Below are positions 51,355 to 59,813 of a DNA stretch of 64,000 nt, piece by piece. The stretch lies in NCBI GenBank assembly GCA_963732855.1, contig CAVTBB010000005.1:496001-560000 (forward strand), in the 5' to 3' direction. The stretch's first letter is position 1. The number at the start of each line of letters is the position of its first letter. The position numbers were made by a program, and so were the translations under genes. The notes under the pieces were generated by a model, which was given only the letters and a program-made list of their open reading frames with translations, was not told the DNA's origin and made no database searches. The stretch comes from DASXVU01 sp963732855. Its GTDB lineage: Archaea > Thermoplasmatota > Thermoplasmata > Methanomassiliicoccales > UBA472.

Positions 51355-52026
51355 TCAATCTACGTCGAAGTATATCCTCATCAGGGCCCTGTAGTCGATT
51401 ATCTTTCCATCAGCACACTTACATTCGAACTCCGATGCCCTTGCCCACTGTATGTTTCGCACCGATTTTGATGCCGTGTCAACTGCGTTCCTCGCTGCAT
51501 CTTCAAACCCGTTCTTGGATATCCCAACGATCTCGATCACTTTTTGGACCATTTCATCACCGTGATGAACTTGGTTCCTCGGGCTAGAAATAACTGTTGA
51601 TGACGGAACTCCACCGCGTTTTGTACGGATATCGAGTTCATCGTTAAGAAGGGCGTCCGCTTTGGTGATCACGGGGTGTTCCCTCGGTGCGTGCAGAATC
51701 ACCGGCTTCCTGAACTCTGCGAATCTCTTCCTTGCCTCTTTGTGAAGGGGGACCAGATTGGCCGCGTTGACGTTGTAAAGACCCTGCATCTGCTTGACCA
51801 CGACCTCACTGTCCGTGGTCACCTCGATCTCATCCGCCCCTTTCTCCTTTGCCGCAGCGAGGCCGGCAAGAAGCCCCTTGTACTCAGCTTCATTATTGGT
51901 GGCTTTGCCAAGGAATTGTGCCTTTTCCGATACTGTCTTCCCGTCCTCAGACACTAGGATGAATGCGTAAGCCGAAGGACCAGGATTACCCCTTGACCCA
52001 CCATCGGTGAATAATCTGAGCTTCAT
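51355..52026 (-). CDS. rnhA: Ribonuclease HI fused to a C-terminal dodecin domain
   Basis: The 223-residue protein has an RNase H domain (1-140): FTDGGSRGNPGPSA with Asp8, NNEAEYKG with Glu46, TDSE with Asp72 and a late Asp at 124, the four metal-binding acids. After a linker, residues 158-223 match dodecin, a small flavin-binding dodecamer: VQKVIEIVGIS, the helix ARNAVDTASKSV and NIQWARA, with the Trp that stacks on flavin. The N-terminal part removes RNA from RNA:DNA hybrids. The fusion is unusual. It may have arisen by loss of a stop between adjacent genes. Confidence 0.9.
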   Translation of the reverse strand: MKLRLFTDGGSRGNPGPSAYAFILVSEDGKTVSEKAQFLGKATNNEAEYKGLLAGLAAAKEKGADEIEVTTDSEVVVKQMQGLYNVNAANLVPLHKEARKRFAEFRKPVILHAPREHPVITKADALLNDELDIRTKRGGVPSSTVISSPRNQVHHGDEMVQKVIEIVGISKNGFEDAARNAVDTASKSVRNIQWARASEFECKCADGKIIDYRALMRIYFDVD

Positions 52027-52062
52027 TGAACGAGCATGGACGGAACTTATAGAAATTATTGC

Positions 52063-52404
52063 CTAGAGCCGCTTCACATAGCGGTTCTTCTCGTCCACCA
52101 GGATGGTCTTCTGTTCTACTGGAACATCGCTGTACTCGAAAGCCATGATGATGATCTTATCGCCCTTGTTCACCAGCTTGGCTGCCGCCCCATTGACCAT
52201 TATCTGGCCCGATCCGGCCTTGCCCTCCACGGCATAGGTCTCGAAACGCGCGGCATTGTCCACATCCGAAATGAGAACCTTTTCACCTGGCCAAATATCA
52301 GCCGCGCGTAGTAGGTCCTGATCGATGACGATGCTGCCGATGTACTCGGTATTCGTCTCGGTGACGGTCGCGCGGTGGATCTTTCCCCGCATTAGGCAAC
52401 GCAT
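52063..52404 (-). CDS. panD: Aspartate 1-decarboxylase, pyruvoyl type
   Basis: The roughly 113-residue proenzyme matches bacterial PanD: MRGKIHRATVTET, the self-cleavage site YIGSIVID (Gly23-Ser24 here), RFETYAVEGKAGSG, and NGAAAKLVNKGDKIIIMAF. Cleavage turns the serine into the pyruvoyl cofactor that decarboxylates aspartate to beta-alanine for CoA. ATG 52404 is chosen because the family begins a few residues before GKIHRA. Many archaea use the unrelated MfnA instead. It ends in TAG and is divergent from the deacetylase gene. Confidence 0.9.
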   Translation of the reverse strand: MRCLMRGKIHRATVTETNTEYIGSIVIDQDLLRAADIWPGEKVLISDVDNAARFETYAVEGKAGSGQIMVNGAAAKLVNKGDKIIIMAFEYSDVPVEQKTILVDEKNRYVKRL

Positions 52405-52577
52405 GAAAGTAAGCAATCAGACCTCACTCAAGAATCTTTCCCTGAGACGTCCGACTGAAGCACCCACCATGAACGGGAGCTCATCTGCGAATGGTCCGTC
52501 CGGATCTTGCACCTTTTGGTGTTGTATCGAAGCAAAATATATTGATTAAGAAGCGCAGATGACCATGTGGTCCGGAT

Positions 52578-53666
52578 ATGCCCAATCCAACTGCTTTCTT
52601 CTACAGCGATGGCATGCTCAAGTATCAGTTCGGACCAGATCATCCTTCCCAACCGATAAGGTTCCGCATGATCAAGGAAACTCTTGAAGGCATGGGCGTA
52701 TTCGGGGAGAACTTGGTCTTACTGAAACCGGAACTGGCCGACCTATGCCAGATAGAGCGGGTCCACAGTCCGGAATACGTAGAGAGAATACGTGAAGCAT
52801 GTGCGAAGGGGATCGGCTACCTCGATGACGGCGATACACCTGCCACACAGACGCTGTTCGATGGAACACTAGAATGTGTAGGTGGGACTATCGACGCAGT
52901 CAAAGCGGTGGCCGAAGGACGTTACGAGCACGCCATGAACCCCTCCGGCGGATTTCATCATGCCCGCCCAGATGGGGCAGCCGGATTCTCCGTTTTCAAT
53001 GACGTGGCGATCGCGGTCCGGATGCTTCAGCAGGACTATGGATTCAAGCGGATAGCGATCGTAGACACTGATGGACACCATGGAGACGGCACCCAGTCGA
53101 TCTTCTATGACGAGAAGGTCCTCACGATCTCCTTCCACCGCTATGGCAATGGCTTCTTCCCCTCTACCGGTTCGATCAAGGAGATTGGAAAGGGGGAAGG
53201 TTGTGGATATTGCATCAATGTGCCCCTACCATGCGGCACCCAGGACGAGGTATACGTTCCCGCTTTCCGAAAGATCGTGACCGAAGCCATGCGGGAATTC
53301 AAGCCGGACTTCATCCTCCACGTTTTCGGAACGGATGCGCACCGGGATGATGACATGGTTCGGCTTGGTCTTACCACGAAGGCATTCGAACGCATTGCGG
53401 AAACAACCCACCACCTGGCCCATCACTTATGCCACGGGCGTTACGTGGTCATGGGTGGAGGGGGATACAATCTGAGCGCAACGAGACGCAGCTGGGCGAT
53501 CGCGACCTGTGTCGTTTCCGGTTCTTATCCAGACGACCCTGAAGGACTGCATCACCTGCAGGACCCCTGCATCTACCATAGGACTGAGATCGGGGTTCGG
53601 GAAGCAGATGCTGCGGTCCGCAACGTGATGGACAATGTTCTCCCGATGATGCGTGGCGCCCCGTGA
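52578..53666 (+). CDS. Histone deacetylase family (AcuC-like) amidohydrolase
   Basis: The 362-residue protein carries the arginase/deacetylase motifs: FHHARPDGAAGFSVFND near 125-141, VDTDGHHGDGTQ with the zinc ligands around 162-172, and TDAHRDDDM later. Such enzymes remove acetyl groups from lysines or small amides. No partner acetyltransferase is nearby, so its target is open. AAAATATATT about 45 bases upstream may be the TATA box. Its stop is adjacent to that of the convergent CARF-like gene. Confidence 0.9.
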   Translation: MPNPTAFFYSDGMLKYQFGPDHPSQPIRFRMIKETLEGMGVFGENLVLLKPELADLCQIERVHSPEYVERIREACAKGIGYLDDGDTPATQTLFDGTLECVGGTIDAVKAVAEGRYEHAMNPSGGFHHARPDGAAGFSVFNDVAIAVRMLQQDYGFKRIAIVDTDGHHGDGTQSIFYDEKVLTISFHRYGNGFFPSTGSIKEIGKGEGCGYCINVPLPCGTQDEVYVPAFRKIVTEAMREFKPDFILHVFGTDAHRDDDMVRLGLTTKAFERIAETTHHLAHHLCHGRYVVMGGGGYNLSATRRSWAIATCVVSGSYPDDPEGLHHLQDPCIYHRTEIGVREADAAVRNVMDNVLPMMRGAP

Positions 53667-54287
53667 TCAACGCTTGAGCCATTCAAGAATGCTGGAACCA
53701 TTTGGCGTAAGGTATATTCTGGGTTCCCCGCTGGACAGGTCCACAGATAGCATGCCCATGACCTTGAGCTGTTTTATTGCAGTCAACCGTTTTTCGGAGA
53801 CCTTTTCCGAGGATCGGGACATGGGCACGGGCATCCCTTCTTTCAACTCCAGGAGGGCGTTCTTCTGTTCCGTGGTCAATCTCTCCCCGATATTGATCTT
53901 CAGTACCGGCAGCATCACGGGCATTTTCTTGACGACCTCATCCACATAATAGGACTCACAACCGTTGTTCAGCGCCGCCATCATGGCTGCGTCGGAGAGG
54001 AGCCACAGCCCACCGCTGATGTTTATCACGACAACATGCTTTGCCCCCTGCCTCTTGCGGACTAGCTCATCGATGCTAGTGAAACAAGACATGAAATCGA
54101 ATATGTCAACGGTCACTGTCTCTACCGGCGTGTCGAACCTTCTCGCGAGCTCTAATATCAATCCGTACTCGGGACGTGAGGTATTCTCCTTTCCAGTGAC
54201 CAGAACGAGCTCGTCGTGCTCAATCGTCCTCATCGCTTTGACGATCTTATCCTGTCGGTAGCCGTAGGTGCATATCAGCGTTCTCAT
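53667..54287 (-). CDS. CARF-like sensor with C-terminal winged helix, second of a pair
   Basis: The 206-residue protein has a Rossmann-like N-terminal half that resembles CARF domains of CRISPR-associated regulators: an opening strand (LICTYGY), a later HVVVINISGGLWLLSDAAM segment (about 84-102), then a linker and a C-terminal helical region (about 150-206). The Gly-Gly motif has Leu where Thr is more usual. It starts four bases after the upstream paralogue, so the two are cotranscribed. There is no CRISPR array or cas gene here. Confidence 0.7.
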   Translation of the reverse strand: MRTLICTYGYRQDKIVKAMRTIEHDELVLVTGKENTSRPEYGLILELARRFDTPVETVTVDIFDFMSCFTSIDELVRKRQGAKHVVVINISGGLWLLSDAAMMAALNNGCESYYVDEVVKKMPVMLPVLKINIGERLTTEQKNALLELKEGMPVPMSRSSEKVSEKRLTAIKQLKVMGMLSVDLSSGEPRIYLTPNGSSILEWLKR

Positions 54288-54291
54288 CGGT

Positions 54292-54930
54292 TCACCTCAG
54301 CAGCAAGGCCATGCTATCCTCGACCATGATCAGCCTGACCCGCTTGTCACCGACCTTCTCTTCCAGACGGACCGCCCGTTTCTCGATCAGCTGTTGGATG
54401 TGGTGATTGACTGTGGCTTTGTGGAGGTGTAGCTCGCTAGCGATGTCCCTTTGGGTGACCTCGGACCCCTTCTTATCCAAAAGGAACCTCAAGATCAGCT
54501 TTTCCTGGGCGGTTAATATCTCTGAATACTTGATCTGCAAGAGCGGTAAAGGGATCTCCTTTCGACTATCGTCATGGACATAGACCGCGTTCAGACCTTC
54601 CAGGGTGCAGACCAGTAAGGCCGAGGCGCTCATTATGCGAGTGCCTCCGGCGATGTTGAACACTGCGATCTGCTTGTTCTCCGTCCTCAGTTCCAAGATG
54701 GCCTTCTGAATCTCCATCGCTGTAGAGACCAGGTCGAACGCGTCTGGAATTGGACGGGGAGTGAACTTTACCTCCATCATCTGACATGTGCGGCCTATCT
54801 CCAGTACCGCTTTTATGGAATCAGCGTGATCGCTGTGGAATGCCACCACCTCATCGATCCCTTTCGTAGACCTGATGGTGGGAATGAGCGTTTCCGGATG
54901 ATGACCGAGTGTGCCAAGTATTACGACCAT
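54292..54930 (-). CDS. CARF-like sensor with winged-helix DNA-binding domain, first of a pair
   Basis: The 212-residue protein opens with VVILGTLGHHPETLIPTI and has FNIAGGTRIMSASALLV (91-107), the ligand-site signature of Csa3/HFX_2341-type CARF proteins. A winged helix-turn-helix follows (VTQRDIASELHLHKATVNHHIQQL, about 158-181). Proteins of this kind bind cyclic oligonucleotides or related signals and regulate transcription. Two near-identical layouts in tandem suggest a heterodimer. It ends four bases before its partner. Confidence 0.78.
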   Translation of the reverse strand: MVVILGTLGHHPETLIPTIRSTKGIDEVVAFHSDHADSIKAVLEIGRTCQMMEVKFTPRPIPDAFDLVSTAMEIQKAILELRTENKQIAVFNIAGGTRIMSASALLVCTLEGLNAVYVHDDSRKEIPLPLLQIKYSEILTAQEKLILRFLLDKKGSEVTQRDIASELHLHKATVNHHIQQLIEKRAVRLEEKVGDKRVRLIMVEDSMALLLR

Positions 54931-55054
54931 ACTAATCGGACCGAGACAATATCATCGACCGGTTTATTTGTTAGTTAATACCGTATTATGATATTTGATA
55001 CCATTAATTTTAAAGCAAGTGACCGGGAATTTTTAGTTATTTCAAAATAGAGCA

Positions 55055-55130
55055 TGGCGCCCCGGTCGGGATTCGGACCCGAGTCCCTAGCTCGACAGGC
55101 TAGGATGATAGGCCGCTACACTACCGGGGC
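55055..55130 (-). tRNA. tRNA-Asp (GTC) with encoded CCA
   Basis: Read on the minus strand the 73-base body (55058-55130) folds with a 7-bp acceptor stem GCCCCGG/CCGGGGC, an anticodon stem CTAGC/GCTAG around the loop CTGTCGA (anticodon GTC), and a T-arm with TCCGAAT. Discriminator G73 is right for aspartate. CCA follows in the genome at 55057-55055. No intron is seen. Confidence 0.95.
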
Positions 55131-55278
55131 TTGTGCTGGTCTCCACAATAAATAAGTCATATTTATGGATTGAGGTAAACCAGACCTGCTTTGGGCTGAA
55201 AAGGCAGTTACCGGACGGCCCTTCTGGAAAAGATTATTATGGTATCTATCTGTTTATTCCAACCTGAGTCAGCAGGGG

Positions 55279-56094
55279 ATGGATTTGATGGCAGACCGGA
55301 AGCTCAGGGTCGAGGACTACATGGTCAGGGAAGTCATCCAGATACCTGGAGACTATACAGTAGCGCAGACCACAGAAAAACTGATCTCTACGGAGTTCCA
55401 CGGCCTCCCGGTCACGGAGAATGGGCACCTTATCGGGTTCATAACCTCCAAGGAGCTACTTCGTAACGCCAATCGGCCGAACTTGCTTGTGCGCAATATC
55501 ATCAAGAGGGGTACCGTGAGCGTCAACCCACAGATGGACCTGGACGACGCCGCCCGCGTTCTGTTCCGGAACGGCCTGAGGAACGTCCCAGTGGTAGACG
55601 AAGAAGGAATGCTGATAGGCATCATCTCCAATCTTGACATAGTGCGTTCCCATATAGAGCGGGCCACGCCAAACAAGGTTAACATGATCAAGAACTTCTT
55701 GGAAACGAAGCACAATATCACGATCGTGGTCAAACGGCGCCTGATCCCTATCGAGGACCTACGACCGACACAGCACGAGGTCTATGCTGACGAGCTCTTT
55801 GGCAGGATGGAGGAGATAAAGCGCGGCTTGGTAGAGCCGATCATAGTAGTCCAGAAGCATGATCATTATATTCTGGTGGACGGACATCATAGGGCACTTG
55901 CATCAAAGAAGATGGGCGTGAAACAATTCACTGCCTTCGTCCTAGAGCCGAGCGTCGACGTGGAGCTAGGATTGGAGCGTTCCGCCGATGAGAGGGACCT
56001 GCACACCCTGGAAGACGTCAAGATTATCGACGGTTCCCACCATCCATTGATCGAGATCACTACCAGGTTCATGAAGGACGAACCTAACGTATGA
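55279..56094 (+). CDS. Two-CBS-domain protein with a ParB/Srx-like domain
   Basis: The 271-residue protein has two CBS motifs (about 10-65 and 72-130), which usually bind adenosine nucleotides, followed by a ParB/sulfiredoxin-like domain with PIIVVQKHDHYILVDGHHRALASKKMG (about 186-212). The GHHR motif matches the ParB-nuclease/CTPase core. The function is unknown; an energy-sensing switch for that domain is an inference. Starts at 55279 and 55288 are both possible. Confidence 0.85.
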   Translation: MDLMADRKLRVEDYMVREVIQIPGDYTVAQTTEKLISTEFHGLPVTENGHLIGFITSKELLRNANRPNLLVRNIIKRGTVSVNPQMDLDDAARVLFRNGLRNVPVVDEEGMLIGIISNLDIVRSHIERATPNKVNMIKNFLETKHNITIVVKRRLIPIEDLRPTQHEVYADELFGRMEEIKRGLVEPIIVVQKHDHYILVDGHHRALASKKMGVKQFTAFVLEPSVDVELGLERSADERDLHTLEDVKIIDGSHHPLIEITTRFMKDEPNV

Positions 56095-56148
56095 TCGGTC
56101 GTCCATTAAAGCTATTTTAGAAAAAGGAAGACGTTTGGTGCCGAGTAA

Positions 56149-58473
56149 TTACTCCTTTAGCTTCCGGGCCGCTTCCAAGAGGAGCCTCTGTTCAGCGGAG
56201 GCGATGATCGGAATGGTGTCCATCACAGTGTCAGGATTCAGGCTGATGCTGTCGATGCCCGCCTTCACCAAGAACTCGGTGAACTCCGGGTAGACCGAAG
56301 GCGCCTGCCCGCAGATGGATACCGTCCGGCCCTTCTTGTGCGCCTCGGTGATCAGCATCTGAATGGCCCGCTTGATGGCCTCGTTCCTTTCGTCGAAGTA
56401 ACCCATCTTCCCCAAAACGTCGGAATCGCGGTCCGCGCCCATGGTCAGCTGGGTCAGGTCGTTGCTGCCGATGGAGAAGCCGTCGCAGAATTCGGAGAAC
56501 TCGGCCGCCATGAATATGTTGGCCGGGATCTCGGCCATCAAATAGAGCCTAAAGTCACGGTTCCTTTCCAGGCCGACCTCGCTCATCATGGCGGTGATCT
56601 TCTTAAGCTCCTCTGTCGTCCGCACGAACGGAAGCATGACCATGACGTTCTTCAGGCCCATCTCGTCGCGTACCTTCTTGATGGCTTTCAGCTCAAGCTT
56701 GAACGCCTCACGGTATGAATCAGAAACGTATCGGGAGCAGCCCCTCCAACCGATCATCGGGTTGGACTCCTGGGGTTCATACTTCTCCCCGCCCTTCATC
56801 TCGCGGTACTCATTGGTCTTGAAGTCCGAGGTCCTCAGGATCACTGGCCTGGGGAAGAACGCCTTGCCGACCACGGCGATACCGTTGGCGAGCCTGTCCA
56901 CTAGCTCTTCCGACTTGCCTTTCTCCATCATCGCCAACGGGTGCTCCTGGATATAGCTGGTGAAAAGGAACTCGATACGCATCAGGCCTACGCCCGACAC
57001 CGGCAGCCCGCAATACTCCTCGGCCTTCTGAGGCACTCCTATGTTCACATAGACCTTGGTCCCGGTGACCGGCACGCCCATGCCGAAGCCCCTTGTCGCC
57101 TTGGAGTCACAGGAGCCCCCCTCCTTCTTCTTCATGGCTACCTCACCCTCGTAGACCACACCAGTCCGTCCCTCTACCGTGACCAGCATACCTTCTTTCA
57201 GGATCGATATCGAATCTGATGCCCCCACCACGCACGGGATTCCCAGTTCACGGGCCACTATGGCCGCGTGGCAGGTCATTCCACCCTCTTCGGTGACTAT
57301 GGCGGCTGCGCGGGTCATCGCTGGTACCATGTCCGGCGTGGTCATCTTTGTGACCATTATGTCCCCCTTCTTGATGACCTCCAGGTTCATCTCGTCTGCT
57401 ACGTGCCTGACCCTTCCACTGGCAGTACCAGGTGACGCGGCCAGTCCTTTGACCAATATCTTGTCCGACTTGATCTCTGCTGCCATGTTATCCTGCTTCC
57501 CTACTTTTTCTCCGTTGCTGCTCAACGCAGTTACGGGCCTAGCTTGGACCACATAGACTGTCCCATCCTCGATGCACCATTCTATGTCCATAGGTCGGTC
57601 ATAATGGCTCTCTATGTTCTTGCCGATGTCTGCGACAATAAAAATCTGATCATCCGTGAGTTTCTGCGCACTCACCAATTCCGGAGTGACGTCCTCTTTT
57701 ACAGTATCGCCCACCTTGCCCCGGACGAACTTCCAGGTCTGCTTGGCGATGCGTTTGTTGATGATCTTGTTGTGGAACTTCTCCACAACGTAGGTATCGG
57801 GTGTTACCTTCCCGCTTACGATTGCCTCTCCGAGACCGTATCCGGCCTCGATGATGATGTGAGGCATCTCCGAATTGGGATCTACGGTGAACATGATGCC
57901 GGAAATGTCCGAGTTCACCATCTTCTGGACCACTACGGCGAGCTTCACCGCGGAGTGCTCGAAGTTCTTTGTAACGCGGTATGAGATGGCCCTTGGCGTA
58001 AACAGGGAGGACCAGCACTTTTTGACCTTGTCCATCAGATCTTCAGCGTTAGGGACATTCAAATATGTGTCCTGCTGTCCGGCGAAGGATGCTGTGGGCA
58101 GGTCCTCTGCCGTGGCGCTGGACCTAACGGCAACGAGGCAGGCTTTCTTGCCTTTGAACATGCGACCGTACTCCTTCAGCACTTCTTGTGTTAGGTCGGT
58201 CGGGATTACGGCCTCCTCAAAGGCCTTGCGGATCGCGATGGATGCGCCCTGAAGGGACGATTCAGAGTTGACATCGACCGCCGCTAACACCTCGTCAATC
58301 ATAGGGACAAGGTTATTGGCTGAGATGAAATCGTCATAGGCAAGGGTAGTTAGAACAAAACCTGGCGGCACATTGAACCCCGCGGAGACCAGTTCTCCCA
58401 GGTTCGCTGCCTTCCCACCTGCGATCGGTATGTCGTTCTTGCTCAAGTCTGCGATGCTAGTGATTCGCTTCAT
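56149..58473 (-). CDS. ppsA: Phosphoenolpyruvate synthase
   Basis: The roughly 774-residue enzyme converts pyruvate, ATP and water to PEP, AMP and phosphate. It has the N-terminal ATP-grasp domain (IAGGKAANLGELVSAG, QDTYLNV), the swivelling phospho-His segment GGMTCHAAIVARELGIPCVVG, and the C-terminal barrel with FCDGFSIGSNDLTQL and the catalytic Cys in SICGQAPS. ATG 58473 has GAGGG seven bases upstream; the frame opens at 58602 without support. It is divergent from porGDAB, so pyruvate synthesis and use are encoded side by side. Confidence 0.96.
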   Translation of the reverse strand: MKRITSIADLSKNDIPIAGGKAANLGELVSAGFNVPPGFVLTTLAYDDFISANNLVPMIDEVLAAVDVNSESSLQGASIAIRKAFEEAVIPTDLTQEVLKEYGRMFKGKKACLVAVRSSATAEDLPTASFAGQQDTYLNVPNAEDLMDKVKKCWSSLFTPRAISYRVTKNFEHSAVKLAVVVQKMVNSDISGIMFTVDPNSEMPHIIIEAGYGLGEAIVSGKVTPDTYVVEKFHNKIINKRIAKQTWKFVRGKVGDTVKEDVTPELVSAQKLTDDQIFIVADIGKNIESHYDRPMDIEWCIEDGTVYVVQARPVTALSSNGEKVGKQDNMAAEIKSDKILVKGLAASPGTASGRVRHVADEMNLEVIKKGDIMVTKMTTPDMVPAMTRAAAIVTEEGGMTCHAAIVARELGIPCVVGASDSISILKEGMLVTVEGRTGVVYEGEVAMKKKEGGSCDSKATRGFGMGVPVTGTKVYVNIGVPQKAEEYCGLPVSGVGLMRIEFLFTSYIQEHPLAMMEKGKSEELVDRLANGIAVVGKAFFPRPVILRTSDFKTNEYREMKGGEKYEPQESNPMIGWRGCSRYVSDSYREAFKLELKAIKKVRDEMGLKNVMVMLPFVRTTEELKKITAMMSEVGLERNRDFRLYLMAEIPANIFMAAEFSEFCDGFSIGSNDLTQLTMGADRDSDVLGKMGYFDERNEAIKRAIQMLITEAHKKGRTVSICGQAPSVYPEFTEFLVKAGIDSISLNPDTVMDTIPIIASAEQRLLLEAARKLKE

Positions 58474-58970
58474 TTTACGTCCCTCTTTCAAGAACGGATT
58501 TGGACTCATGGGAGAGAGAATCCCTCCCACTCGCCTATTCACAATAAGCGCAATGGCTATTAAGTTTTCCGAGAACGTGGCAAATTTGGTAACCATATAC
58601 ATTAGGACTCGAACGGAATTGAAGACTTGATGAAGATGGATATTGGACTGGAGAACACAATGCCTGACCTATTAATAATATAAATGATAAAATATTAGTT
58701 CCTCAACGGGAACGGGGAGGTCTATTGTAATGATTCCTACAAGATTCAAAGCCTCCGAGCTATGCCATTGCATGTCATCGGTGAACTTTTTCGTAGGAAG
58801 ATATTCGAGAATCGAAGAGTCACTTCGCTATTCAGAGGTATTTGCGAATTTATGAGGTCGCAGAATAGCAGTACTATCATTATTCGCAACTAAATTAATG
58901 TCTTTCGTAATAGAATAAATGAAATGATTAAATATCATGTTATTTTTCAGTATGTTGCGAGGGCGTTGAA
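58474..58970. other. 497-base divergent promoter region between ppsA and porG
   Basis: This A/T-rich region holds the ppsA and por promoters. ATTAAATATC (58927-58936) is the likely por TATA box. Nothing else that I can support lies here; no tRNA or clear repeat was seen. Confidence 0.5.
58927..58936 (+). promoter_or_regulatory. TATA box of porGDAB
   Basis: ATTAAATATC lies about 40 bases before GTG 58971, leaving a leader of about 15 bases. Confidence 0.45.
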
Positions 58971-59531
58971 GTGAAAACCATTGAGATCCGATGGCACGGC
59001 AGGGGCGGACAGGGTGTCGTTACAGCAAACGAGATCTTGGCTGGGGCCGCACTGAAGGAGGGCAAGTATATCAAAGCGTTCCCGGAATTCGGTCCGGAGA
59101 GAATGGGGGCACCCATCAGGGCCTTCGCCCGAATATCGGACGAACCCATCATTGTACACAGTCAGGTTTATTATCCTGATGTTGTGGTCGTCATCGATCC
59201 CACTCTGATCGGCCAGGTCAATGTAATGGATGGGCTGAAGCAGAACGGGTCGGTCATTGCCAATTATCCAGACGGAAAGGACAGGCTAAAGTTGAAGATC
59301 GGGAGCGAAGGAGACATCCATGCGGTCAACGCCACCAAGATAGCGATGGATGAGCTCGGAAGGCCAATGACCAACACAGCCATGCTAGGCGCGTTGGTCA
59401 AGGTATCGAACATCGTGGATTTGAAGACGGTAACAGAAGAGCTTAGGGCGAAATTCGCCGGCAAGTTCAAGGAAGATATCATTACGAAGAACGTAAAGGC
59501 CGTGGAACGGGCATACAACGAGGTGGACTGA
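58971..59531 (+). CDS. porG: Pyruvate:ferredoxin oxidoreductase subunit gamma
   Basis: The 186-residue subunit begins with the family signature HGRGGQGVVTANEILAGAALKEGK (about 9-32) and has GPERMGAPIRAF. It is part of the four-subunit enzyme that makes pyruvate from acetyl-CoA, CO2 and reduced ferredoxin, or the reverse. The start is GTG 58971. Genes follow without gaps in the order porG-porD-porA-porB. Confidence 0.94.
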   Translation: MKTIEIRWHGRGGQGVVTANEILAGAALKEGKYIKAFPEFGPERMGAPIRAFARISDEPIIVHSQVYYPDVVVVIDPTLIGQVNVMDGLKQNGSVIANYPDGKDRLKLKIGSEGDIHAVNATKIAMDELGRPMTNTAMLGALVKVSNIVDLKTVTEELRAKFAGKFKEDIITKNVKAVERAYNEVD

Positions 59532-59813
59532 ATGGCGGAAAAGAGCTCAAAGGAACTAGATGCCGGCGCAATGATATGCGAAGCTGGAAACGCCAAGCAG
59601 TATCAGACCGGCGACTGGAGATCGAAGCGACCCGAGGTAGACAAGGAGAAGTGCACCAACTGCCTCTTCTGCTGGATCTACTGTCCTGACAACAGCATCA
59701 TCGTTGTGGACGAGAAGATGAAGGGATTCAAGTACACGCACTGCAAGGGCTGCGGCATCTGTGCTAACCAGTGTCCGGCCAAGGCGATCACCATGAAGGA
59801 GGAGGGAGCGTAA
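59532..59813 (+). CDS. porD: Pyruvate:ferredoxin oxidoreductase subunit delta (2 x 4Fe-4S)
   Basis: The 93-residue ferredoxin-like subunit has two complete 4Fe-4S motifs, CTNCLFCWIYCPD (about 41-53) and CKGCGICANQCPA (about 73-85). It relays electrons to external ferredoxin. Its ATG directly follows the porG stop and porA starts straight after its TAA. Confidence 0.95.
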   Translation: MAEKSSKELDAGAMICEAGNAKQYQTGDWRSKRPEVDKEKCTNCLFCWIYCPDNSIIVVDEKMKGFKYTHCKGCGICANQCPAKAITMKEEGA

